Assembly (NCBI GenBank): GCA_964057225.1
Contig: OZ059898.1
Coordinates: forward strand, 5,146,001 to 5,210,000
Length of the DNA: 64,000 nt
DNA from: Auanema rhodensis
Taxonomy: Eukaryota; Nematoda; Chromadorea; Rhabditida; Rhabditidae
Reading direction: 5' to 3'
Positions 35,444-48,372 of the stretch are shown here, piece by piece (within the stretch, counting starts at the first letter, position 1; every line of letters begins with the position of its first letter). A model generated the notes under the pieces. It saw only the letters and a program-made list of their open reading frames with translations, had not been told where the DNA came from and did not search any database. A program made the position numbers and the translations under genes.

Positions 35444-38333
35444 ATATTATTAACCTCATCGGACGCAACTCGACATCATTCTATAGAAAAAAGGTTTTTA
35501 CCTGATCTGCACGGATAGATCGAGCCAAGCACAATGCTCAAAAAATTTCTTCCTGTCTCTTTGTAGTGTTTTACGGATCTAGACTCTACCGCTTAGACAT
35601 TTAGCTGTATATGAAGCAGTATCCCTGTTGTTAGCATTGTTTCCTTTCAAATGTTATTAGAGAAAATTCTTAATTATACCCTATAGTTAAATTCAGATTC
35701 ACTATCTTTTGTATCTTGACTAACTCATACGATTTTGAATTTAAAAATCGTTTATCGTTTATCGTTGTCAGTACCCTTTCATCCTCATATTTCTCTTTCT
35801 GAATTGCAACTTCCTCTTCCTTGCTCTCAAACGTTTCTCAAGTCTACAAAGTCCTTCATATGTGATGATCCCAAGAAAGAACGTCTTTCAATTTTACTCC
35901 TCTCTCGCCCTCTGTCCCTCTTTCTCCCTGTTTCTTCTCAAACACCTTGAACTTTCCAATATTGTTGGATTAGTGTTCGAAACCCTTCATGATAAGGTTA
36001 TTGGAAGTTTATCAGAAAATATCTTCTTGGTCTAACTGCGTTCATTCTTTCGCTTCAATCAATTGCCTAATTCAACCTTATTAGGGATTGCTATACTTCC
36101 ATATTCATATTATCTCAAGACTTATTACAAGATTGCAATCTCTTTCACTTGTTTCAAACAAGAAAAAGACTGACTATGAATATTTCTTTCTTTTTCATGT
36201 TAATCATCTGAAAAATTTGTATTATATCATATAGTTAGGAAATTTTTCTCCATCATCGCATTCATCGTCCTTGCTGATTTTTCCTTTAACTTCCATTCTA
36301 GCAACATCATCCTTCTGTTCATTCAAAAGTTCTTTTTATAGATGCTAATTGTTTGTATATGTATGGATTTCTTTCTCTTATTCTCTGGCTTCCAAATCAT
36401 TCTGAAACATCCGTTATCATCGCCTTTCTCTTTATCCTCAACTCTTCACGTAGCTTTCTATGTAACGATATGTTGTTGTACTTGTTCTTTCTGTTAACAG
36501 AGATGGCGTGTTGTATGGATGAATGACGACAATGACATCATTTGCTATAAAAATTATCATATAGTATTCAGATGTCATTCTGTTTCATTGTCGTCATTTC
36601 AGTCTCTCATCACATCATCATAGCCATGTTTTATGCAACGATGTGCCGTATATCTTAGATGTTAGAAGTTTCTCGATTTATCAGCTTCGGGATAATATTA
36701 ATTTGCCCCATATTGGGGAAAATTATATACATATAATATTATATAATCATCTAATTATTATACATTGTTTTCATTTTCTTGTGCATTTCAAAATTTCCTT
36801 GTCAACATTTCCTAAACTCAGGGAGTGTTCTGTATTCAGATCAATCGTCGCCATTACTTTTTAAAAATCTGATTCCATCTTATTACTTCAGAATCCTTTA
36901 TGTCCATCTTCATTTTTTTGCTTATTTTCTCTAATAAATTATCTTCATTTGATTTGTTAATAAGAAATATTTCTAATCTTCATGATAGAGATCTTATACA
37001 AGTCTTATGAAATCATCTAATATCTGAAATTCTGTTTTTGTGTTTGTTGTATACAATGGTTTTTATTATTTTTTTCTTCTTTTCCCGGCCCTAATTCCCC
37101 CGTTTCAAATATATTTTATAAAGTATACTATTATAAATACAATATACATTATAAACTATATATAAATATCTATAATTATTATAAATTATATAAAAATACA
37201 TTAGATGTTGTATATTATTTTCCATATTTTGTCATTCTTTCCAGAGTTCTATATACATATGTATATCTATGTGTACTATGTGCTGATTACTTGATGGTCT
37301 TTTCATTTTTTTGATTCTTCTTATTCCTTTTTTTCTTCTTCCTTTACTTCTCTCCTACTTCTTGATGATGCTGATGGTTTCCAATATTGTGTTTTCTTGT
37401 GTAATTTTGTATTAATGTTTGATATATAGATGGATTTTGATAAAAAAGTTTTATTAATTATATTTTATATGTTATTATTTCACAAAAAAAAACAACAACA
37501 AATTGAAGAAAGACATTTTCCTCAATAATAAGCAAAATACTAATACAGACAGAACCACATTTTTAATTTTTTAAAAATGAAATATGAAATTAACGCAACT
37601 AAAACCAAAATTAAAGAAACTTTCTACTAATTTACATTCAAGAATACTCTTCTTAATATTTGTGAAAAATTTGATATTGTGAGTTGATTACTTAATTTTC
37701 AGAAATATTTCAGTTAACTATCTAGAAAGATATAAGCTTATTGACTTTTTCAAGTTCAAAAAACAATTTGCTTAGTTATGGTAAAATGTTTAATCTTATA
37801 TAATATATATCCAACATGAATCAGGTTCCATAACTGAATTTACTATACAAGAATATGAATTTGTTTAATTTTTAAAAAATAGTTTTAATTAGATAAGTGA
37901 TACAACATTGATTATATTTTTATCAAATGATTATAATTTTCATATCAAATTATTGAAATGATGAAAAAGATGTTCAAATCATTGTAAATATTTTCATTAA
38001 TACACATACTATGTATATGATGATATTTAGTTAATTATGATATATTTCTTGTACTACTGTAGTTATTACTGTAATCAACATATACTTTAGAGTATACGGT
38101 AATACTATCTTTAATATATCGTGAGTGAAATAGTCATATCATGTAAACTTATTATCATTTTATTATTGAAAATTAAAACTTTTTAAATATTCAATGAATT
38201 CAGAATATTTGCATCTTGCAATTCATAAGAAAGTATGAAAGCATTCTTTTCTTTCAAATAGATAGAATAAACTCTATTTATTTGGCATAGTATATACATA
38301 CATATAAACAAAATTTGAATAAAAAAATAATAA
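35444..38333. other. Downstream region of BED-factor gene, pyrimidine-rich
   Basis: 35.7-36.45 kb is pyrimidine-rich like the block upstream of the gene; after about 37.1 kb composition falls to very AT-rich. The BED-gene 3' UTR should lie at its left end. A 77-bp hairpin at 36522-36598 is annotated separately. No coding exon was recognised. Confidence 0.5.
36522..36598. ncRNA. 77-bp imperfect hairpin (candidate structured or small RNA)
   Basis: AATGACGACAATGA (36522-36535) is the exact reverse complement of TCATTGTCGTCATT (36585-36598). Alternatively AATGACATC (36531-36539) pairs perfectly with GATGTCATT (36571-36579), giving two stacked 9-bp stems with a 10-base one-sided bulge. CTATA/TATAG (36545-36549 and 36560-36564) continue the stem toward the loop. 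Size is right for a microRNA precursor, but the large bulge is not. Transcription is unproven. Confidence 0.35.
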
Positions 38334-38708
38334 TTAAGACCAAATAACTATAACAGTAGTTCCTGCTGATATAAGAAATAAAACTAAGAATACGATTAAT
38401 ATTATTCTAGGCCATACAGGACGTCGACGAACTTAAAAATACAAGATAAATTATATGAATATACTAAAATGAAGATGTTATTTACCTACAACTGGAGCTG
38501 CAACTACTGGTGCTGAAACTACTGCTCCACCTTCGATAACGGTAGCACCTCCAACTACGGTTCCTCCAGCAATGACACCACCACCATAATATCCTCCACC
38601 TCCATAATATCCTCCACCTCCGCCAACTCCAATGATAGCTACTCCTCCACCACGATCGTGATGATGATGATGATGGTGATGATGTGGATGATGGGTATGA
38701 TGCGTCAT
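38334..38708 (-). CDS. His- and Gly-rich single-pass tail-anchored protein
   Basis: About 108 aa in two exons. It begins with a histidine cluster (MTHHTHHPHHHHHHHHHDRG). A Gly/Tyr/Val-rich middle follows, built of GGGGYYGGGG and VIAGGTVVGG-type repeats. After one 50-bp intron come the basic RRRPVWPR and a 23-residue hydrophobic segment (IILIVFLVLFLISAGTTVIV) that ends IWS. A basic stretch before a C-terminal membrane helix predicts a tail-anchored or type II single-pass protein with the His-rich part in the cytosol. The His cluster could bind metal; this is inference. A TTTTCAG acceptor lies 8 nt before the ATG, which favours trans-splicing and this start. I do not recognise a family. Confidence 0.8.
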
Positions 38709-39868
38709 GATTAGAGCTGAAAAGCTTATATTGATTCATCATCATTCCCATTTTTCAACTGATAAGAAGAACAGAAATCAAAATGAGTAAAACAGAATCA
38801 ATTGTTTGTTAAAATATTGTAAATATAAATAATTTCATAAAAATTTCATAATTATTATAAAAAAAAATGAAAAAGAACTATTAAATGATAATTCTTTTGA
38901 TAATGTTTTTACTTAACTAGTGATAAATACTACTTTTTTTCAACATATAACAATAATATGAATCATATACATAATATTTTTAATTTTTATTTATAATTTA
39001 AAACATATTATAAGAATAATATTATTATATTATTATAAATAAATAAAAAATAAATGTATAACATCAAAAACAAAACTAATTATAAACTTTTCAGTTAACA
39101 AAACATTCTAAAAATATTTATAACATATAGTTAAAAATCTATAAATACATAAGATTTAGTTAAAAAAAAATAGAAAAGATGAATTCTCATGACAAGAATA
39201 GTAAAGAATTCTCTTCGATCTAGCGTTATCGTTATAATTTCATTGATAAAATACAGACATAATGAACCTTTTTAAAGAAATTCTTATGAACTCTCCAGTC
39301 TTATCATGCATTAATCATAATTTGACTCATACCATCATTTATAAACTTTTATGATGTCATATCCTTTATATATGATCATATGAGTATGTATAGTATTTAC
39401 ATTATAGTCATCAAACATGAAATTATATTAAAGGTCTATAAGAATATATATTTGTATTTTTAAAATTATTTTATGTTTATACATACATATATATATATAT
39501 AATTATATTCATTAATATATTGTATATCTTATACTTACATGTTTTCATCATAAGACTAAGCCAATATCGTGTGTCCTCAATAGGTTTTGTGTGCACTCAA
39601 CCATATGAATAAGATGACAAAACTAGTTATGTTGTCATGTCAAAAACCCGGAAAAAGCAGATTCTTCCAAGTCCAAGAGGTCATATTCGTTTTAAGAATA
39701 CTTTATCTTAACAAATAAGATGTAAACAAAGTCATCATTTAATAGATTAAACCTGTATTTTCAAGAGTTTTTCCTTTTTAAAACAGTATGAGAAAAAAAA
39801 CCAAGAAACAGAAGAAAAAGAAAAAACAAAAAAGCTGAAAGTTGTCGATCAAATTCAGAAATTTTGCA
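38709..39868. other. Divergent intergenic region, very AT-rich
   Basis: The 1.16 kb lie between the starts of the His/Gly-rich gene (minus) and the serpentine receptor gene (plus). An AT dinucleotide run near 39.49 kb and short acceptor-like sites close to both ATGs are the only features. No exon was recognised. Confidence 0.5.
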
Positions 39869-40899
39869 ATGGTTTCTGATGCAAATTCAGCTTTTTTACT
39901 TATTTCTATACCTATTATTCCATTATATATTATTATAATATCTCGTATGCTTAAAACTGGAAGACGTTCATTTCAAACAACGTTCTATTCTGCTGTATTG
40001 GGAATGGTTTGAATATTTTTATACAAGAATCTTTCATATTTTTTATTTATTTAAGGTAATTATAGATATTTGTTCAATTTTTTTGAATATTATTGCACTT
40101 AGTTCAACTGAATTTACTTTCATGAAAGAATTTTTTTGGAATAGTAGAAGATCATATCTTTCTGTGTTATGCTATGCTCAACTTTTCTTTTTTCTTTTTG
40201 CAAAAGCTTTTGCCCATATTCTATTTGCTGGTGAACGTTTTGTTCATAATTTTTTGAAAGGAACACAGTTTTATAAGGTTTTATTATAATTATTATAATT
40301 AAAAATAAAATAAAATATATATTAAAGACTATAGCTCCATCATTCTTAAGTGTATTTACTATGGCTGCATGGATATCAGCATTAGTTGTTGCTTGGCATA
40401 TCTTCATACAATCTGATATATCATTTATTGATGAATCATTACAATTTGATGTACCATCAACATCGGTATGAATATATAAGAAATGTTATTTTATATTAAA
40501 ATATAATTTATTTATTATAGTTTAACTTTTATATAACATTATATGCATTATCTACAGCTAATGTTATAATATTAGTTTTTGATATAATGATCTTAGCATC
40601 TGATATGTTAACTGATATTCCACAAACTCAAAGAATACAAGATACAATACAACTTATATCAGCATTTCCCATGATGTTTCTTCTTGCATATTTATGTTAT
40701 CATGGATATCAGAATAATGTAAGTTATTATATAATAATTATTTAATTATATTCATAAATTACAGATTAATCAAAATATTTTTGCAATTGATAGCCTCTTC
40801 TATGTTCTTTGCGCCATTAATTCTGCAATAATTGGTCCAATATTACTCTTTGATTCTAAAATTCGAAATTCTATTTTTGGCCAAGCTTTAGATGAATGA
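39869..40899 (+). CDS. Seven-helix serpentine receptor (Srg/Srv-like)
   Basis: About 265 aa in five exons. Seven hydrophobic segments can be read in order: SAFLLISIPIIPLYIIIIS; VLGMVIIDICSIFLNIIAL; QLFFFLFAKAFAHILFAGER; FLSVFTMAAWISALVVAW; ALSTANVIILVFDIMILA; LISAFPMMFLLAYLCYHG; and FYVLCAINSAIIGPILLF. Helix three ends FAGERF, where many nematode receptors have a similar acidic-basic pair instead of DRY. Length and layout suit nematode-specific chemoreceptor-like families such as Srg or Srv, but the exact family is uncertain. It would sit in the plasma membrane, probably of sensory neurons (inference). The ATG lies 10 nt after an ATTCAG acceptor. The short C-terminal tail ends IFGQALDE. It converges on the nuclear-receptor gene, with 85 bp between the stop codons. 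Confidence 0.85.
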
Positions 40900-40984
40900 A
40901 AACTTTGTATTTGTACGATGTTATAGGAATAATTAACAAACAAAATTTAGAAAAATTCTCTTAAAAGTTGCAAAATAAAAAAAT
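40900..40984. terminator. 85-bp convergent 3' end
   Basis: The stops of the serpentine receptor and the nuclear receptor are 85 bp apart. An AATAAA near 40973 on the + strand could serve the receptor transcript, placing its cleavage site inside or just beyond the nuclear-receptor stop. No minus-strand AATAAA is visible in the gap, so the nuclear-receptor transcript probably runs antisense into the other gene. Confidence 0.45.
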
Positions 40985-43288
40985 TCATGAGCTTATATCC
41001 ATTATTGTATCTAAATTTAAAAATTGTAATAATAAAGAATCTAATTGCCATAAATCGAAAAATTCAATTTGACGATGACTTTCCACAAAATCCAAACCAG
41101 TTGACTATAATTGAATTAATTAGAATTATTAAAAAAGAATTAAAAACATACAAAAATTGAACTTAAAAGTAATATAATAGAACCAAGACGCTCAGCTGCT
41201 GGTTGACCATTCTGGCAATTATATAATTATAATTAATATTTTGTGATAGTTAACACAATATAATATATGAATTAAATATTTATATAATAGATTTACCTTC
41301 ATATAATGAGAATGTAATGAAGAAGCTACAGCATCTAATTGTTTTCTCATAACATCTCTTGCAGCAACAGACACATTAGGAATAGCTACAACAATATGAT
41401 ATGTTTTATAATAAAAATATATTTTATTATAAAACCTCCTTGCCATGATACAAATGCTTTTAAAGCTACAAACTCTTCAAACGATAAATCCAATTGAAGA
41501 ATAGGTGGAATAATTTCAGCCATTATCTTCTTAAGAAGTGGTTGATATATACTAAAAATTATATAAATTATTATATTTTATAATATTTTATTAATATATG
41601 ATATAAATTAAAAATTTGAAATACAAACTGTTTTTTAATTTGTCCACTAATTTCTTTTTCATCTTCCCATCCATCTTCACAATTATCCAAACAAGATACA
41701 TATCCACCATTTTGCATAACAAATCTTTCAGGATATCTAAAGAATATTATCATTATAAAAATAGATTATTAAGTAAATATAATCTAAAATATCCATATAT
41801 CAATTTGATTTGATAACATTATAGTCAGTTATACATATAGTTTACATACCCTATTTGTATTGAAATAAAAACTGGATCTAATATTGTATGAAATAGAACA
41901 CATTTTCTTAAAAATGATACCTAAATATAATATATTTTATATAATATATATATTTTTAAATGATTATTATATACATACTTTATCTGTATTATCAAGTGTT
42001 TGATAATCTGGCCATGCTTGTAACCATTCATATATTAATAAGATATGAGTACGTATACTTTTTCGAAATGCTCGAAAACTTAATGGACGTATATCTTCTT
42101 TAGTGTATGGCTATAATATATTATATATTATATATGTATTAGCTTATTATAATTTTATAATAATATTACACAGTATCTATTTTGGCCTAGTAGTCTTTCA
42201 ACAGGTCTTTCACAGAACATTATTCGTCGACGTTCCCCTAGACGCATTTCTTCTCGAACTAGTACTGCCAAAACCTGAATTTTCCAATTTACACTATAGA
42301 TTTATAAATAAAGATATATTTTTTATTTTAAAAAATCATTTTATTAAAACGTTAAACTCACATTATCTGCTTCTAATAGCTTAGAATTTGATATAATCGG
42401 ATTATGGATTAGTTCAACTTTATTATAACAGTTGTTCGTCTGATTTGTTATAGAACTATCAACAGATGTTCTTATACGTATATTAGAATTTGGTTCTTCA
42501 ACTTCAGAAGCCTTAAGTAATTTCATATGATTATTAATGCTTTATATATGAAATATAATAAAAACCTGACTCATTTGCTTTTGAGACTTAATTACATCAT
42601 CTTCTTGTACTACAGCAAAGCGTTTGTTTCGACGAAGTCCTGATTGAGTGAAGAATGATCTTCCTGTTGATACATGTTGACGTTTTGGTTGAACTCCTAT
42701 ACATTTTTATTGTTTTTTATACTTTTTTAAAATTAAATTTGAGATATTAAGAATTAACCATTCTTATTCATTCCATTTGCTATGCATTTTGATAAACGAC
42801 AAGCTCTACATATTTGGTGCATAGCTGAAACATATAACTTCATTATAATTATTTTAAAAAAAAGTTGAAACTACTAACAATAGTGAACCATACAATCATT
42901 TCGACCTGTAATACATCGAAATGTTCGTTGAAGAGAAACTGTTCTTCGGAAAAATGCTGCACATGCTGAACATGATTGAGCATCAAAATGATATCCTGTT
43001 GCTTGAGCTGAACATATATGACAGGTAAGAGATGCTGCCATAGCTCGCGATGAAGCCGGTACTGAGGATTCTGGCGATGCTGTTGATCCATGACTAGAAT
43101 CAGGACTAACTGGAGAATCTGAAACTGTACTTTAACCAACGCTTAATCAGATTGATTCAGAAAAATACACTTTTAGAAAGTTCCAAATTAGAAATGGGAA
43201 AAGAAAATAGTTTTCGGAATAACTCACCAATTGCCAGAAGCATGCCGCGATTGGCAAATAAGGCCGAAGAAGAACTTAATGTCATCAT
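40985..43288 (-). CDS. Nuclear hormone receptor, nematode supplementary type
   Basis: About 485 aa in thirteen exons. A Ser/Pro-rich N-terminus ([19 protein letters not shown]) precedes the DNA-binding domain. Zinc finger 1 is [21 protein letters not shown], split here as CHIC and CSAC, and runs into AAFFRRTV. Finger 2 runs from CITGRNDC to [11 protein letters not shown]. The P-box CSACAAFF replaces the usual CEGCKGFF, a sign of the expanded nematode receptors derived from HNF4. After a hinge, a ligand-binding domain follows: [52 protein letters not shown], and a C-terminal helix [18 protein letters not shown]. It is a nuclear transcription factor; ligand unknown. Start: [15 protein letters not shown], the first exon with a GTGAGT donor. 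I cannot name the orthologue. Confidence 0.93.
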
Positions 43289-44060
43289 GATATGATAAGC
43301 AATAGTTCAATCAATAATCATTGTATGAAAATATTTTTACTGATAAAAGGATCTATGAATTTGAGAAAAAAAGTTATTAAAGATAATGATAAATATATAT
43401 ATTTATATATTTATATATATATCAATAATTAAAGAAGAAATTAAAATGAAATAAATTGAAAAATTTTATTTTAATAATTAAAATTTGAAACAAATAGTTA
43501 TATATACATAAATAATTATATTTTATTAAGTATTAATATGTAAATATCAAAAATTATATAATTCAATAAAAGAATGTTTGTTTTATTTTTTAAAATTTTA
43601 CATTCAAATATATAAAAATGTTAAAAATACTTCAGTTAGAGAGTCTGACTTAATCAATTGTTTTAAAACATTAAAGAAGAATCATACACATACATACATA
43701 CACAGCCAGACATGTATATGTATACTTAGACATCTGAAAGTTGGCAACATTCCAAATCATATTAAGAAATCACTTTGTCGTCAATAGTTTTCGATATGGT
43801 CATGTTATGATTATTCATTCATTCATTGTATTACCTTTCTAATATATTTTATATAAATTATAATAATTATATAGTTTTCTTTCATTATTTCTTAATCTTT
43901 TTCTTTTTTTTTAAACAAAAATATTCTTAATAAGACCAAGGAATAGTACTAATCCAGACTTTAAAAGATGTCTGAAATGAGAAGAAGCGAGAATGGATGT
44001 GCTAATCATGTAAAAAGCTGCCTCTTTAATAATATTTTTGCTACACTTCCAAGAATCCTG

Positions 44061-44076
44061 TATGCCTAAAGGCATA
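44061..44076. promoter_or_regulatory. TATGCC-TAAA-GGCATA palindrome
   Basis: A perfect 6-bp inverted repeat around TAAA lies 773 bp upstream of the nuclear-receptor ATG, in a slightly GC-richer patch. It resembles an AP-2-type GCC-N-GGC site with a four-base spacer. Role inferred. Confidence 0.3.
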
Positions 44077-45903
44077 ATATATATTTATAAATGTTAACTA
44101 TATAATTATTTTTTCTTTGTTATAAGTCGTACAATGATTGAAAACGTATTATTCTTTTTCTTTTTTTAGTTATAAAATATTATTTTTTATCTAAAAATAT
44201 ATTTTTTTAAATTTCAAATTTCATGTTTTATAAAAGATTTGTGAAGAAGAAAATATAACATTTTACTATTTTTTTGATATCTTAACTATACAATATGACA
44301 ACTAAGCTTATACGATCTAGTAATCTTTGTACTGCTTGTCTGTCTCTTTATAGATTTAGATCAAACTTCAACTATTGAAATATAAATTATTGATGTAAGA
44401 GAGATGAAGAGAGAGAGAGAGAGAGAGATTATCTTTATTGCAAAAACCTTAAATAATTCTTCTTCTTCTTCAACTAAATATTAGACAAAAGATATGAGGA
44501 AAAAGTTTTTTTCTCTTTAATACATTTGCTTTCTGGAATCAAAATTTTAATGAATGATACGTAGGCGTTTTGATTTGCACATGTATCTTTTTCTTAAATT
44601 ATTACAACATAGAAAATATAGGAAGAAGCAAGTGCATAGGCCTAGCATAGCTTTCAACTACAATTAAGAATTTTTCATCATCTTTTCCCAATCATTTTAT
44701 CAAATAATTTACATCATTTTGATTATAAAAATATTATAAATATATATTTTTTCTATAAAAAAAAAGAAAAAAAACATATTTTGAACTTACAAACAGATTT
44801 TGTTGTTTATTATTATTTTTTTCTTTGAAAATATACCATGTTTGTTTAAGAGAGACGTCAATAAATAGCGCAGGATCAGGTAACAATATCATTGGAAACT
44901 CTATCGTAAAATTTGAAAAAAAAATCTTTCATTTCAGCTAATATATATTCTTTTCAATAACGAATATATATTTAAATGAATCAAATGTTTGTTTAAAACA
45001 AATCTTTTGAAATGTAATTACTCAAAGTTGATGTTGTTATCTTAGCATCATGTAAAATAAAAAAAAACATTTTCAAACTAATCTGATCGTTATTTCTGAT
45101 TCTCACTCATCCCTCCCACACTTCCCACTTCCTCTCCCTCTGTTTCTCTTTCTTTTTAGCATAATCTTGTACTCCTCTAGCCTGGCTCATAGATTTTTTC
45201 CTCTTTCTAGTTCTGATTCTAACTTTTTTCCCCCAATCTATCCCTCTTTTTTCCTCTTTCTATTATTATATAGTTCTGTTACTTTATAGTTATTCATAAA
45301 TTTTAATTTTTTAAAGCAAATCAGTTAATGTAAAAGAGTTTTTTCATTTACATTCATTTATATTGAAATATATTTTAACAATTCATGCTGCTTTATAATA
45401 TTTTTAAAGCAAAGAGAAATATTATTGTAATAATTACTTTTTAAAATTTAAATAGATCTCATAATATAACACATATCTTATAATTCTATTACAGCAGCGT
45501 TTCAATGATTTTTCGTCTCCTCTCTTTTAAGTGCAATTCACCTCTTATTACAAAACAATATATACATAACTTATTATTAAAAATCATTTATGTTATTGTT
45601 ATTATAAAATAACTATACATATATCTATATATCTATCTATATATGTACATATGTATATATAAACATAGACATTTATTACTATATCATATAGAAAACTTAA
45701 TATATCAATAATATTCATATAATCATTTCTTCCATTTTTTCTTTGCTCCAAATTCTGTTGTCACTTTTACTTTCTTCGCTCAATCTCATGAGGATTTCAT
45801 CTTGAATAAGTAAAAATCAGAAAATAAATTCATCCATATATACATGTTTATAACAAAATATGAAAAGAATATAATTTCAATTATATTTATATAGATACAT
45901 ACA

Positions 45904-45937
45904 TAGATAGTTAGATAGATAGATAGATAGATAGATA
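45904..45937. repeat. (GATA)n microsatellite
   Basis: About eight tandem GATA units with an irregular left end. Confidence 0.9.
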
Positions 45938-46092
45938 TTAATTTAAATGTTAACTATACATACATATGTATGTACATATACATATGCTTTAGTATATATT
46001 CAATCCTCTATTCACTTTTTTTTTTCTCACTATAAATAGCTATTTAATGACTCATATTCATATACTAGGCCGACTAAGAAGTAAAGAGACAT

Positions 46093-46097
46093 AGAGA

Positions 46098-46175
<78 letters not shown>
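46093..46175. repeat. 83-bp polypurine (GA)n tract
   Basis: An almost unbroken run of GA with periodic AAAGA interruptions. It is long enough to adopt triplex (H-DNA) structure in principle. Confidence 0.9.
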
Positions 46176-46176
<1 letters not shown>

Positions 46177-47723
46177 AAAGAGCTTTATATATTGGTCTGT
46201 TCAATTGACGTCGATAATGTCGTTGTTCTGAGAAGTTGAGATAATAGGAGGAAGCTTAGGCATACTTAGAAAATATCAGCTTTTGGCCATTCTTAATATA
46301 AACTTCAAGAAAATTTCATATACTAATGAATAATTCAACTTTTTTATATTTAATTGAAGAAAAAACATTTTGTCATCAATTGAATTGTAAATTTGTTCGA
46401 ATAATTTAATTTTTTCTCATCAAAAACTAAAACTTGAAATCATATTTGAGCTATCTATCTGAAATAATTCAATATTATAACTCGGACAAGAAGTAACTTT
46501 TTGCTATTTGCTCCAAACTCTACGTACATATTATCTTTTTTGGGTTAGAAATCAAATATAATTATTATATAATATATAATATACTTTTTTTTCTAAATTA
46601 TATTCATTTTGATCTCATTTTCCATAATTATTGTTCAAATATTTCAAAAATTTGTTTCATTATTATACATTACATATTTTCTTTTTTTATATTTTCATCA
46701 TTATTATTTATTTTATTTTAAATTTATAAAAAGAAAATTCCTTTGAAATTTCTAAAAAATATATACCATAACATGATATCAAATGAAAGTTTTATAATTT
46801 AATTTTCGGTCAAAGCCGATTTTTTTCATTTTTGTTGTCAAATTTGAAAATTTTATACTAATATACTAGATGAATCATTTTGTGTTATATACGTTTTGTT
46901 AAAAAATTTGATGACTACTCAAACACTTCGTTTTTTTTTCCGGTGAAGACCTCTCATCTTTTATCCTCTTAACTGTCTTATCTCTCAGACGTTATTTTAA
47001 AAAAATATATATATATCTAACTAGCATTATATTCTTTTTCCTATATGTTAAAGATATATATGTTATACGTAAAATATTTGAATATTAAAATAAGCTTCCA
47101 AGTATAAAGTTGTGTCACAACGAAGCTTGTTTCATCTTTTCTCTTTATTTTTCTTTAATATTATTAATATATAAATAACAAAGTTGATTATTTTATATTA
47201 TAAATAATATATATAATGAATATTTTTTGGAATTAAAAATATTTTATGAAAGAATTATTTCTAACACTCAATTTCAAATTACATATGGTTCGTAGATTTT
47301 TTTCTTATGCTTTCAACTTGTTGCCAAGGGGTATTGATTGTTCCCAAACACGGGGAGTTGTTGGACTCTCAACTTGGTTTGAATCATATAGAAAATATTC
47401 TCCAATATACATATTTATATATTATTATACAGTTAATACAATTATATTATATGTATATACATATATATTTAAAAGAAAATATCAAATAATAAATTTTAAT
47501 TTAACAGTTGAAAATTCTCTTATAATCAGTGAATATTATACTATTATTATTATTATTATTTAAATAATATGATAATTAATTTATAATTTAAATATTTTAT
47601 ATTCATTTACTTTCAATTCAAATTATATCTTTTCTAATTTTTATTCGTTGATTATTTAAATTATTTAAAAATTCTTCAAGCTATTCACCTTTTTCAATAT
47701 CAATCTAATGATTATAATCTGTT

Positions 47724-47726
<3 letters not shown>

Positions 47727-47759
<33 letters not shown>
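47727..47759. repeat. (TA)n microsatellite
   Basis: About 16 uninterrupted TA units in the AT-rich gap. Confidence 0.9.
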
Positions 47760-47764
<5 letters not shown>

Positions 47765-48357
47765 TTTAATTATAAATACATAGTTAGATTACTTTTAACA
47801 TATTTAAAAATAAAATAATTTTTTTATTTTGAATTACAAAAAGAAAAAACAACATTTTTGTGTCAAGACCGATTGTTCATTCAGTTGTTTTTTTGAAATA
47901 CTTCTGGACGTTGATCATCATCAGCATCAGCATCATCGTCACTAGTTGAGGAGTTGAAAAAACGAATCGGAAAAGAAGAGAAAAATGAAGAGTGATTGTT
48001 GTGAGACAGTTGAAAACCCGAAGAGAGTTCAGGTAAAAAGACCAAACACTTTCAAATATCCGTCATTTTTCTTTTTTTTCTTCTTCTGTCATCTTACACC
48101 TGCCTCGATTGTCTGACTAACTCATATGTTGCTTTTTTATTAATTTATTTTGTGATTCTTCATATATATATATCAATTAAATAGAATTATATAATTAATA
48201 TTAATTTTATGTTTGATATAGTAAATAATATATGAAAAACTATTATAAAGATATATATAATAAATACAATTGCAAAGTAAGGACATATGAAAGATATTAT
48301 TGTTATTTTCTTTGAAAAAAGGAAAAAAAATCTTATTATAAGCATAGGTTGGTTGAA

Positions 48358-48372
48358 AAGGCCTAAGGGCAT
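48358..48372. promoter_or_regulatory. AP-2-like site
   Basis: AAGGCCTAAGGGCAT reads on the other strand as ATGCCCTTAGGCCTT, that is TGCCC-TTA-GGC, one more member of the family seen at 16.24, 26.40 and 27.55 kb. Motif similarity only. Confidence 0.3.

Noticed and set aside
47246-47563. 105-codon + strand frame in the AT gap
   Set aside because: Mostly Tyr/Ile from AT repeats; only the central GC-richer patch is of interest and no family is seen.
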